Shown here piece by piece: positions 57,264 to 64,000 of a stretch of 64,000 bases of DNA. The notes below the pieces were generated by a model, which saw nothing but the letters and a program-made list of their open reading frames with translations, was not told the DNA's origin and did not search any database. The stretch lies in NCBI RefSeq assembly GCF_963668215.1, contig NZ_OY764190.1:2356001-2420000 (forward strand), read 5' to 3'. Position 1 is the first letter of the stretch. Every line of letters begins with the position of its first letter. Origin of the DNA: an uncultured Desulfosarcina sp. (GTDB taxonomy: Bacteria > Desulfobacterota > Desulfobacteria > Desulfobacterales > Desulfosarcinaceae). Both the position numbers and the translations under genes were made by a program.

Positions 57264-59117
57264 ATGAGACGAATCGGTTGGTTTTTATTCTTGTTGTTGA
57301 CGCCCGTGCTGGCCTGGGCCGGCGGAGGACACGCGGCGGCGACAGAAAGCCATTTAACCGGAACGATTTACGGCTACCTGGGCATCATTGTTTTTGTGCT
57401 GGCCTATTGCCTGGTGCCCCTGGAAAACAGCATCCACCTGCGCAAAAGCAAACCGGTGCTGCTGGCTGCCGGGATTATCTGGGTGCTGCTGTCCATCGCC
57501 TATATTCGCATCGGCGATACCCATACGGCCCATGAGGCCATCAAGCACAGTCTGCTGGAATATGCCGAGCTGTTTCTTTTCCTGCTGGCCGCCATGACCT
57601 ATATCAACGCCATGGAAGAACGGAACGTGTTTCAGGCCCTGCGGGCCTACCTGGTATCACGGGGATTTTCGCTGCGGATGATTTTCTGGGTGACCGGCCT
57701 GCTGGCCTTTTTTATTTCCCCGATCGCCGACAACCTGACCACCGCGCTGCTGATGGGTGCCGTGGTCATGGCGGTGGGCGGAGATAACAAAAAATTCGTG
57801 GCCCTGGCCTGCATCAACGTGGTGGTCGCCGCCAATGCCGGCGGCGCCTTTTCCCCTTTCGGAGACATCACAACCCTGATGGTCTGGCAGAAGGCCAAGG
57901 TCCAGTTTTCCGAATTTTTCCGAATTTTTCTTCCTTCTTTGGTAAACTGGATGGTTCCGGCGGTGGTCATGAGCCTGGCCATCGAAAAAACAACCCCCAA
58001 AACCCTGGATGAATCCGTGCAGATGAAGTACGGCGCCAAGGCCATCATGGCCTTTTTTCTGGCGACCATTGCCACGGCAGTCTGTTTCCACAATTTTTTG
58101 CATCTGCCGCCCGTGGCCGGCATGATGCTGGGCCTGGGGTTTTTAGGGCCACTTTCCTACCACATCAAAATGCATGAAGGCCGCGCCGAGCGCTACGATT
58201 ACATTCTGGGTGCCCGGGGCGCCGAATCGCTTTATCCGATTACTACCATTACGAAAAGCAAGCTGGAGTTGTCCCAGATTATCGAAAAGATCGATCTGCC
58301 GGCCTTTGCCATTGATACCGATCACACCATTACCCACTGGAACAAAGCCTGCGAACGTTTTACCGGCCGTACCGCAGAGGAGATGGTGGGCACCCGTGAC
58401 CAGTGGCAGCCGTTTTATGAGGAGCAGCAACCGGTAATGGCCGATCTGGTGCTCAACTACATGCCTGAAAAAATGATCGACAAGCAGTACGAGGGCAATT
58501 TCACGCGCAACGAGTACATCAACGGCGCCTACGAAGCCTCGCGGTTCGTATCCACCCTGGGGGACTCGGGGCGCTGGGTATCCTTTACCGGCGCGCCGGT
58601 GAAAGATGAAAGCGGCAAGGTATTGGGTGCCGTGGAAGTCCTCGAGGATTTCACCGAAAAAAAGGCGGCCGCCAAGCATTTCGACCTGATGAAAAAGATC
58701 GCACGGGCCGAATGGGACACCCTGCTCTTTTTTTACGGGGTCATTCTGTGTGTGGGCGGCCTGGCGCAGTTCGGCTACCTGGGCGCCATCTCCCAGTACA
58801 TGTACCATGATCTGGGGGCCACCTGGGCCAATGTCATCGTGGGATTCCTCTCGGCCGTCGTGGACAACATCCCGGTGATGTTCGCCGTGCTCACCATGGA
58901 CCCGACCATGTCCCATGGTCAATGGCTGCTGGTGACCCTGACGGCCGGGGTGGGCGGCAGTATGCTCTCCATCGGTTCCGCCGCCGGCGTGGCCCTGATG
59001 GGGACAGCCCGGGGGACATACACCTTCGGCGCCCATCTGAAATGGACACCGATCATCATTTTAGGGTATGCGGCCAGTATTTTATGTCATCTGTTTATCA
59101 ATGCCAGCTTGATGTAA
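57264..59117 (+). CDS. nhaD: NhaD-type Na+/H+ antiporter with internal PAS domain
   Basis: The start is ATG 57264 (GAGG upstream); the signal-like N-terminus ends AWA. The 617-residue protein has NhaD/ion-transporter helices before residue 330 (FFISPIADNLTTALLMGAVVMAVGG, NAGGAFSPFGDITTLMVW) and after 490 (FLSAVVDNIPVMFAVLTMDP, GVGGSMLSIGSAAGVALMG). In the loop between (about 355-485) is a PAS domain: IEKIDLPAFAIDTDHTITHWNKACERFTGRT.., FTGAPVKDESGKVLGAVEVLEDFTE. NhaD proteins exchange Na+ or Li+ for H+. The PAS insert suggests direct gating by a cofactor or small molecule, which is inference. Confidence 0.92.
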   Translation: MRRIGWFLFLLLTPVLAWAGGGHAAATESHLTGTIYGYLGIIVFVLAYCLVPLENSIHLRKSKPVLLAAGIIWVLLSIAYIRIGDTHTAHEAIKHSLLEYAELFLFLLAAMTYINAMEERNVFQALRAYLVSRGFSLRMIFWVTGLLAFFISPIADNLTTALLMGAVVMAVGGDNKKFVALACINVVVAANAGGAFSPFGDITTLMVWQKAKVQFSEFFRIFLPSLVNWMVPAVVMSLAIEKTTPKTLDESVQMKYGAKAIMAFFLATIATAVCFHNFLHLPPVAGMMLGLGFLGPLSYHIKMHEGRAERYDYILGARGAESLYPITTITKSKLELSQIIEKIDLPAFAIDTDHTITHWNKACERFTGRTAEEMVGTRDQWQPFYEEQQPVMADLVLNYMPEKMIDKQYEGNFTRNEYINGAYEASRFVSTLGDSGRWVSFTGAPVKDESGKVLGAVEVLEDFTEKKAAAKHFDLMKKIARAEWDTLLFFYGVILCVGGLAQFGYLGAISQYMYHDLGATWANVIVGFLSAVVDNIPVMFAVLTMDPTMSHGQWLLVTLTAGVGGSMLSIGSAAGVALMGTARGTYTFGAHLKWTPIIILGYAASILCHLFINASLM

Positions 59118-59139
59118 GGTAAAAATAAAAAATCGAAGC

Positions 59140-60300
59140 ATGACGCACCCGGTCTATCATGAGCTGGCCATGCACCTGGACCGGCTTCCCGGCGGTTTCC
59201 CGGCCACTCCGAACGGCGTGGAGCTTCGCATCCTCAAACGGCTTTTTTCCCAATCCGAGGCCGGGCTGGCCTGCCACTTGACCCTGATTCCCGAGGCGGC
59301 CCATGTGGTCGCCTATCGGTGCGGGCTGGACATCGATACCGCAACAGCGATGCTGGAGGCCATGTGGCGCAAGGGCCTGATTCTTAAAACCGGTAGCATA
59401 GGAAAACCCGACCGCTACATGGCGTCCCAATTTGTGGTGGGGATCTGGGAATTTCAGGTCAATCGGCTGGACCCGGAACTCGTGGCCGATATGGAGGCCT
59501 ATATCCCGGTTCTCTTCAATGCAGAAGCGTGGCGACGGGCGCCGCAGATGCGCACCATCCCGGTGAATCGCAGCATCGATCCGCAATTGCCGATTTTGCC
59601 CCATGAAGCCGCCGCCCGATTAATTGAAAAGAAAGATCATTTTACTGTCGCGCCCTGCATCTGTCGCCAGGAGCGCCGCCTGGCCGGCCAGGGGTGCGAC
59701 CGACCTCTGGAAACCTGCATTTCCTTCGGCGATGCCGGCAGCTATTTCGTCCAAGCCGGCATCGGCCGTCCGGTGGACCGACAGACCGTCCTGGATCTTC
59801 TTGAAACGGCCGACCGGGCCGGACTGGTTCTGCAGCCCAGCAACAGCCGTGATCCCGCCTGGATCTGTTGCTGCTGCGGCTGCTGCTGCGGAGTGCTGCG
59901 CACGGTCAAAAGCTATCCCAGGCCCGCCGAACTGATGGCCGCTGCCTTTTCGGTACAATTGGACGCCGCTGCCTGCATCGGTTGCGGGGTCTGTGTCCGG
60001 CGCTGCCAGATGGACGCGCTCTGCCTGGTGGAAGACCGGGTCCTGTTGGACGCCGGGCGCTGTATCGGCTGTGGGTTGTGCGTCTCCACCTGTCCTGCCG
60101 GAGCCCTGAAATTGGTGCGCAAACCCCGCGAAAAACAACCTCCCGTACCGGCCAACATGGCCGTCGCTTTGCTGCGCACTGCCTGGAAACGTAAAACGCT
60201 GACCCCGTTTTCCTTTGCGGCCCTGATCGGAAGATCCCAGCGGGACCGCTATATCGCCGGCAGGAAGTTCAAAAAGGAATCGCCCGCGAATGGAGAATAA
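59140..60300 (+). CDS. Fe-S protein with winged-helix-like N-terminus (paralog 2)
   Basis: This 386-residue protein is co-linear with the one at 48857: HLDRLPGGFPATPNGVELRILKRLFS, CICRQERRLAGQGCDRPLETC, CCCGCCCGVLRTV, then two 4Fe-4S motifs (CIGCGVCVRRC and CIGCGLCVSTCP). The C-terminus is longer. The gene starts 22 bases after nhaD and overlaps the next gene by 11 bases, suggesting an nhaD-FeS-ycgN operon. Function is unknown. Confidence 0.9.
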   Translation: MTHPVYHELAMHLDRLPGGFPATPNGVELRILKRLFSQSEAGLACHLTLIPEAAHVVAYRCGLDIDTATAMLEAMWRKGLILKTGSIGKPDRYMASQFVVGIWEFQVNRLDPELVADMEAYIPVLFNAEAWRRAPQMRTIPVNRSIDPQLPILPHEAAARLIEKKDHFTVAPCICRQERRLAGQGCDRPLETCISFGDAGSYFVQAGIGRPVDRQTVLDLLETADRAGLVLQPSNSRDPAWICCCCGCCCGVLRTVKSYPRPAELMAAAFSVQLDAAACIGCGVCVRRCQMDALCLVEDRVLLDAGRCIGCGLCVSTCPAGALKLVRKPREKQPPVPANMAVALLRTAWKRKTLTPFSFAALIGRSQRDRYIAGRKFKKESPANGE

Positions 60301-60757
60301 CCCAAAAAAAGCGCCCGTTGCCCTGCCCTTCTGGAAGACCCTATCCCTGGAGCAGATGAGCCGCCGGCAGTGGGAATCGTTGTGCGACGGCTGCGGCCGT
60401 TGCTGTCTGCAAAAATTCCAGGACGGTAAAACCGGCAAGGTCAGCTATACCTGGGTCTCCTGTTACCTGCTGGATACCCGGACGTGCCAGTGCACCGACT
60501 ACGGCCATCGAACCGTCCTGGTGCCCGAATGTCTCGTACTGACCCCGCAGCAGATTCCCGCATTGCGATGGCTTCCGCAAACCTGCGCCTACCGTAGACT
60601 GGCCGAAGGCAAGGACCTGGCTCCTTGGCACCCCCTGGTGTCCGGCGACCCGGAATCGGTCCACCGGGCAGGCATATCGGTTCGGGATAAGGCGATCTCC
60701 GAGGAGAATGTTCATCCGGAGGATGTGGATTTTTATGCCATCGGCTACCGGATTTGA
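60290..60757 (+). CDS. YcgN/UPF0260-family Cys-cluster protein
   Basis: This 155-residue protein has the UPF0260 pattern: WESLCDGCGRCCLQK (about 28-42), CYLLDTRTCQCTDY, and CAYR..LAW-like block (QTCAYRRLAEGKDLAPWHPL). The family probably binds a metal or Fe-S cluster; function is unknown. It overlaps the preceding Fe-S gene by 11 bases. Confidence 0.9.
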   Translation: MENNPKKAPVALPFWKTLSLEQMSRRQWESLCDGCGRCCLQKFQDGKTGKVSYTWVSCYLLDTRTCQCTDYGHRTVLVPECLVLTPQQIPALRWLPQTCAYRRLAEGKDLAPWHPLVSGDPESVHRAGISVRDKAISEENVHPEDVDFYAIGYRI

Positions 60758-60973
60758 ATCCTGTCCAAGCGATATCCGTTTTTGTGGTTGATTCCATGGC
60801 GGCCAAGGCTTGACATCAAGTGAGTATATGGTAAGAACAGGCCACCCCTCTATTGGGGATTAACTATTTGAAAAATAAATTAATATGAATTAACAGCGGG
60901 TTACCGCTTCCCGCGCGGGCGGGAAAGAAACAGCCGGCGGCTTTTTCCGGGGCGGCCGCGATTGGAGCGCACG

Positions 60974-62641
60974 ATGGTCAAAGTGATAATCACCACTTTC
61001 GGCGGGTTGGGCATGTTTATCCTCGGTATGAAGATGATGACCGAAGGCCTTCAGATGACCGCCGGAAAACGGATCAAGGCCATTTTAAGTGCGGTGTCTT
61101 CGAACCGGGTGATCGGCTGTTTGACCGGTACGGTGGTCACGGCCATGGTTCAGTCCTCCTCTGCCACCACGGTCATGCTGATCGGCTTCGTCACTGCGGG
61201 CCTGATGACCCTGCAACAGGCCGTGGGCATGATTCTGGGCGCCAACATCGGCACCACCGTTACCGCCCAGCTGATCGCCTTCAAACTCACCAGTCTGGCC
61301 CTTCCCGCCATCGCCCTGGGGGTGGTGCTCAAGTATTTCGCGCAGCAGAAAAAGACCCGCTATATCGGTGAGGTCATTCTGGGTTTCGGCATGCTTTTTT
61401 ACGGCATGACCGTCATGAAGCACGGCCTTTCCCCCATCAAGAGCGACCCGGCCTTTCTGGATTTTTTCACCAAGTTCGATCCCAACTCCGTGGGCGGGCT
61501 GCTGTTGTGTGTTGTCGTCGGGGCCCTACTGACCATCATGGTGCAGTCCTCTTCAGCCACCATCGGTCTGACCATGACCCTGGCCAGCCAGGGGTTGCTT
61601 ACTTTTCCCGGCGCCATGGCCCTGGTGCTGGGGGAAAATATCGGCACCACCATCACGGCCGAACTGGCCACCATCGGTTCCAACAATATCAACGCCCACC
61701 GGGCGGCCCGGGCCCACACCATGTTCAATGTAATCGGTGTGACTCTCATGCTCTGTATCTTCCCTCTGTTTGTTAAACTGGTGGAGGCCGTGACCTTAGG
61801 GATGGGGGCCGGGCCCGTGGACCAGGTCGTGGGCGATGACGTGGTCAATATCGCCCGCTACATTGCCAACGGTCACACCATGTTCAACGTGATCAACGCC
61901 TCGTTTTTTCTTCTGGTACTGCCCTGGCTGATCAAGGTGGCCATTTTGCTGTCGCCCAAAGAGTCGGCAGATATCGACTACTACCGGCTGCCCAACTTCG
62001 GCGATCGGCTCATCGACACCCCCATTGCCGCCATCGTGGAAACCCGCAGCGAGATCCTGCGCATGGCCGAAACTGCCCGATACACGTTTCGAAAGACGGT
62101 TAAGCGGCTGACGGACAGAGACTACAAGAAGCTGGCCAAATGGCGGCAGGTGGAAAATCACCTGGATGACATGCAGCGGGAGATCATGGCTTATCTTACC
62201 CGGATCTACCAGAGCGGTGTGAGCGAATCCGAGGCCAAGGAGATTTCCAGCCTGATACGCATGACCAACAACATCGAACGCATCGGTGACTCTGTGGAAA
62301 ACATCGCCCAGGCCATCGAAGACATGCTTGAAGGCGATCTGAGCTTTACGGAGGATGCCAAACACGATTTGGATCAGCTGGTAGAAAAAGTGGAAGCGTT
62401 CATGGATCTGATCACTTCGGCCATGCGCCAGCGGCCGGCCAACTTCATGACCCTGGCCGACAGCATCGAAAACACCATCGACGCCATGCGCGAGAAATTC
62501 CGCGACGACCACATCCAGCGCCTGCGGTCCTGCGAATGCGGCCTCGACCAGGGGCTCATTTACGTCAACCTGTTGACCAATCTGGAGAAAATCGGCGATT
62601 ATTGCTTTAATATAGCGGAAGCGGTAGCGGGAAAAAAATAG
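60974..62641 (+). CDS. Na/Pi-cotransporter II-related protein with PhoU-like tail
   Basis: The start is ATG 60974 with GGAG 6 bases upstream; TTG 60962 is less likely. The 555-residue protein has two Na_Pi_cotrans repeats, each with QSSSAT (VTAMVQSSSATTVMLIGFV and MVQSSSATIGLTMTLASQG) and GANIGTT/GENIGTT. A C-terminal PhoU-like helical domain (about 365-550) follows. Members take up or export phosphate with Na+. The 216 bases upstream hold no recognised feature. Confidence 0.93.
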   Translation: MVKVIITTFGGLGMFILGMKMMTEGLQMTAGKRIKAILSAVSSNRVIGCLTGTVVTAMVQSSSATTVMLIGFVTAGLMTLQQAVGMILGANIGTTVTAQLIAFKLTSLALPAIALGVVLKYFAQQKKTRYIGEVILGFGMLFYGMTVMKHGLSPIKSDPAFLDFFTKFDPNSVGGLLLCVVVGALLTIMVQSSSATIGLTMTLASQGLLTFPGAMALVLGENIGTTITAELATIGSNNINAHRAARAHTMFNVIGVTLMLCIFPLFVKLVEAVTLGMGAGPVDQVVGDDVVNIARYIANGHTMFNVINASFFLLVLPWLIKVAILLSPKESADIDYYRLPNFGDRLIDTPIAAIVETRSEILRMAETARYTFRKTVKRLTDRDYKKLAKWRQVENHLDDMQREIMAYLTRIYQSGVSESEAKEISSLIRMTNNIERIGDSVENIAQAIEDMLEGDLSFTEDAKHDLDQLVEKVEAFMDLITSAMRQRPANFMTLADSIENTIDAMREKFRDDHIQRLRSCECGLDQGLIYVNLLTNLEKIGDYCFNIAEAVAGKK

Positions 62642-62690
62642 CTGATAGCTGAAAGCGCAAAGCGGATAGATAGTAGCGAAAGCGTCGTTT

Positions 62691-63446
62691 TTAGGCCCGG
62701 ATATTCTTGGAAGCAATCCCCCAGACGAAGTATCGAATCCAGTCGAAGCCGAACAGCATCAGCTCCCGATCGCTGACCCGGAGTTTCTGAGCCAGCGCCT
62801 TTTTGATGCGATAGCGTTTTAAAAAGCTGCTCTGGAACACGAAATCGCGGAACCGGTCGATATTGTAGGCGGCCATGAAGGCCATTTTCCCTTTGGGGCC
62901 GTTGACCCCTTCCGGACCCCAGGGATCGTTATGGAACAGGGCCTTGACGCCCGCCCACCTGGCGGTCATGCGGTTGTACGTCTCGGCCTGCTGATCTTCG
63001 GCCCACCTGGTCAGCGTCAGTTCCTGGTCTTCATGCTGTCCCAGACAGAAATCCGGCGGCCGAAAGAAGCTCACAATTTCCTCACTTCCGGGTCGATCTT
63101 TAAACAGAATGCCCTGCTCCACAGGAAAGGTGCGGCAGGTATCGGGGCGATCCGTGTAAACCGTGCACCCCTTTTCGCTGAGAAAGGGGCAGGTTTTAGA
63201 TGTATTGTCAGCCATGCGCAGCAGCACGTCCGGAAAAAAATTGCCTTCACGCAGCACCACATCCACATGCCGGTCAAGAAACTGGTCTGAATCCAGGTTT
63301 AGATTTTTTCTCAGACGGATGACGTCATAGGGGTAGAGAAAAAGATTCAGGTTCCGGCAGCACCGGTTGAAGCACGTTAAGCCCTCATGGCATCGGAAAC
63401 GAAAACGGTCGGATGGCGCCAGGGGTCTTCCAGGGAGTCGAGTCAT
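62691..63446 (-). CDS. YkgJ-family Cys-cluster protein
   Basis: The start is ATG 63446, ten bases after the upstream gene's stop; a longer frame to 63647 is antisense to sense in the neighbour. The 251-residue protein has the YkgJ motif CHEGLTCFNRCCR..LFLYPYDVIRLR and CPFLSEKGCTVYTDRPDTCRTFP, cysteines that probably bind zinc or an Fe-S cluster. Function is unknown. It is paired with a second YkgJ-type gene. Confidence 0.9.
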   Translation of the reverse strand: MTRLPGRPLAPSDRFRFRCHEGLTCFNRCCRNLNLFLYPYDVIRLRKNLNLDSDQFLDRHVDVVLREGNFFPDVLLRMADNTSKTCPFLSEKGCTVYTDRPDTCRTFPVEQGILFKDRPGSEEIVSFFRPPDFCLGQHEDQELTLTRWAEDQQAETYNRMTARWAGVKALFHNDPWGPEGVNGPKGKMAFMAAYNIDRFRDFVFQSSFLKRYRIKKALAQKLRVSDRELMLFGFDWIRYFVWGIASKNIRA

Positions 63447-63456
63447 GTCTTTCGGA

Positions 63457-64000
63457 TCAATCGATTTCACAGGCTTCTCCGGTGTGGGTCGCCAGCATCT
63501 GGGCAACGGTAAGCTTAATGGGATCGTCCGCCCCCGTTGCCAGACGAAATTCTTTTTCCAGCATCGCCATCTGCCGGTAAAGGGGGGTGCGGTCAAAGCG
63601 GATATAGTCGGTTTTGCCATGGTCCCGGCACTGCGAGAGAAAGGCATCGCAACCCGGCATTTTCATCGCGTTGCCATCGGCGCGCCGCAATTCATGGGGA
63701 ATGCCGTGGAGCCGGCAGATCATGGGGCGATAGGCGTAAAGAAGACACCGTTCATCCCGGTTCAGCGGGCACATCATGCGAAAGGCCTTTCCCTGGCGAT
63801 CCGTGTCGGCCATCTTTTCGCAGACCTGCCGGGCTCGCAGGAGAATTTTTCCTGCTGTGTCCGCATCCAGGGCGCTCATGCCTTCCATCAGGTAAAGATA
63901 CTCGATCAGGGTATGGTGATAAAAGCGGGTCCGGCAGCAATTGTCCTCGCATCCATTGCACTGAAAGCCATACTGACCGGCAACGGCATCATAGGCGGCA
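63457..64000 (-). CDS. YkgJ-family Cys-cluster protein, 5' end beyond window
   Basis: The minus-strand frame is open from the window edge to a TGA at 63457. It reads QCNGCEDNCCRTRFYHH near the edge, then CPLNRDERCLLYAYRPMICRLHGIP, the YkgJ-family cysteine layout. An internal ATG at 63888 would cut off the first Cys cluster, so the true start is beyond 64000. It overlaps no other gene and is followed closely by a second YkgJ-type gene. Confidence 0.88.
   Translation of the reverse strand, partial: AAYDAVAGQYGFQCNGCEDNCCRTRFYHHTLIEYLYLMEGMSALDADTAGKILLRARQVCEKMADTDRQGKAFRMMCPLNRDERCLLYAYRPMICRLHGIPHELRRADGNAMKMPGCDAFLSQCRDHGKTDYIRFDRTPLYRQMAMLEKEFRLATGADDPIKLTVAQMLATHTGEACEID

Overview
The window looks like chromosome of a high-G+C, Gram-negative, anaerobic member of the Desulfobacterota (Desulfosarcina/Desulfococcus-like). 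This rests on protein style and gene families: outer-membrane TonB receptors, VPxPA/PEP-CTERM exosortase substrates, GGGCFI ('CFI-box') C-termini, TAXI-TRAP transport, anaerobic HutW-type heme degradation, YkgJ-type cysteine-cluster proteins and many small Fe-S/Cys-rich proteins. It is inference; no rRNA or other marker gene is present. I saw no tRNA, rRNA, CRISPR array, transposase or phage gene.

Positions 1-28,390 (all minus strand) form a surface-protein region. It holds a subtilase with Kelch repeats (cut by the window start), six small secreted proteins with VPxPA/PEP-CTERM tails, two TonB-dependent receptors that are paralogs of each other, three giant multidomain secreted proteins ending in GGGCFI-type boxes, and two secreted proteins (a propeller-like protein and a papain-family protease) with thrombospondin-3/dockerin-like tails. 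Genes fall into three modules (11525-5608, 18442-12588, 27998-19576). In each module the small PEP-CTERM proteins are single-domain paralogs of domains inside the giant protein of the same module.

Each module starts with the same regulatory stack. First comes a promoter with two TGGC half-sites exactly 21 bp apart, overlapping a TTAGAC/TTAGAA -35. Then comes a class-I cyclic-di-GMP (GEMM-I) aptamer. Then comes a second, unnamed structured leader element ('element X') with a terminator. Element X occurs five times in the window and the promoter four times.

Positions 28,375-36,500 (minus) form a probable heme/tetrapyrrole acquisition operon: HemG-like flavodoxin, a PCP-reductase-domain/HutW radical-SAM fusion, an AraC/PchR-type regulator, a TonB receptor and a complete ECF transporter (S, T and a fused double ATPase). 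Its promoter is the fourth copy of the 21-bp direct-repeat promoter, which ties the surface modules to this locus.

Positions 36,600-42,230 (minus) carry small Cys-rich proteins, a second AraC regulator with a cysteine-packed sensor region, a DUF2325 protein preceded by element X, and a DtxR-type metal regulator with two candidate operators.

Positions 42,500-64,000 are mostly ordinary metabolism and transport: a TAXI-TRAP transporter, a PurF-like protein lacking the catalytic N-terminal Cys, a TetR regulator with two matching palindromes, two paralogous Fe-S proteins, NAD kinase, a complete branched-chain amino-acid ABC transporter (livKHMGF), a lytic transglycosylase, an NhaD antiporter containing a PAS domain, a Na/Pi cotransporter and three YkgJ/YcgN-type Cys-cluster proteins, the last cut by the window end.
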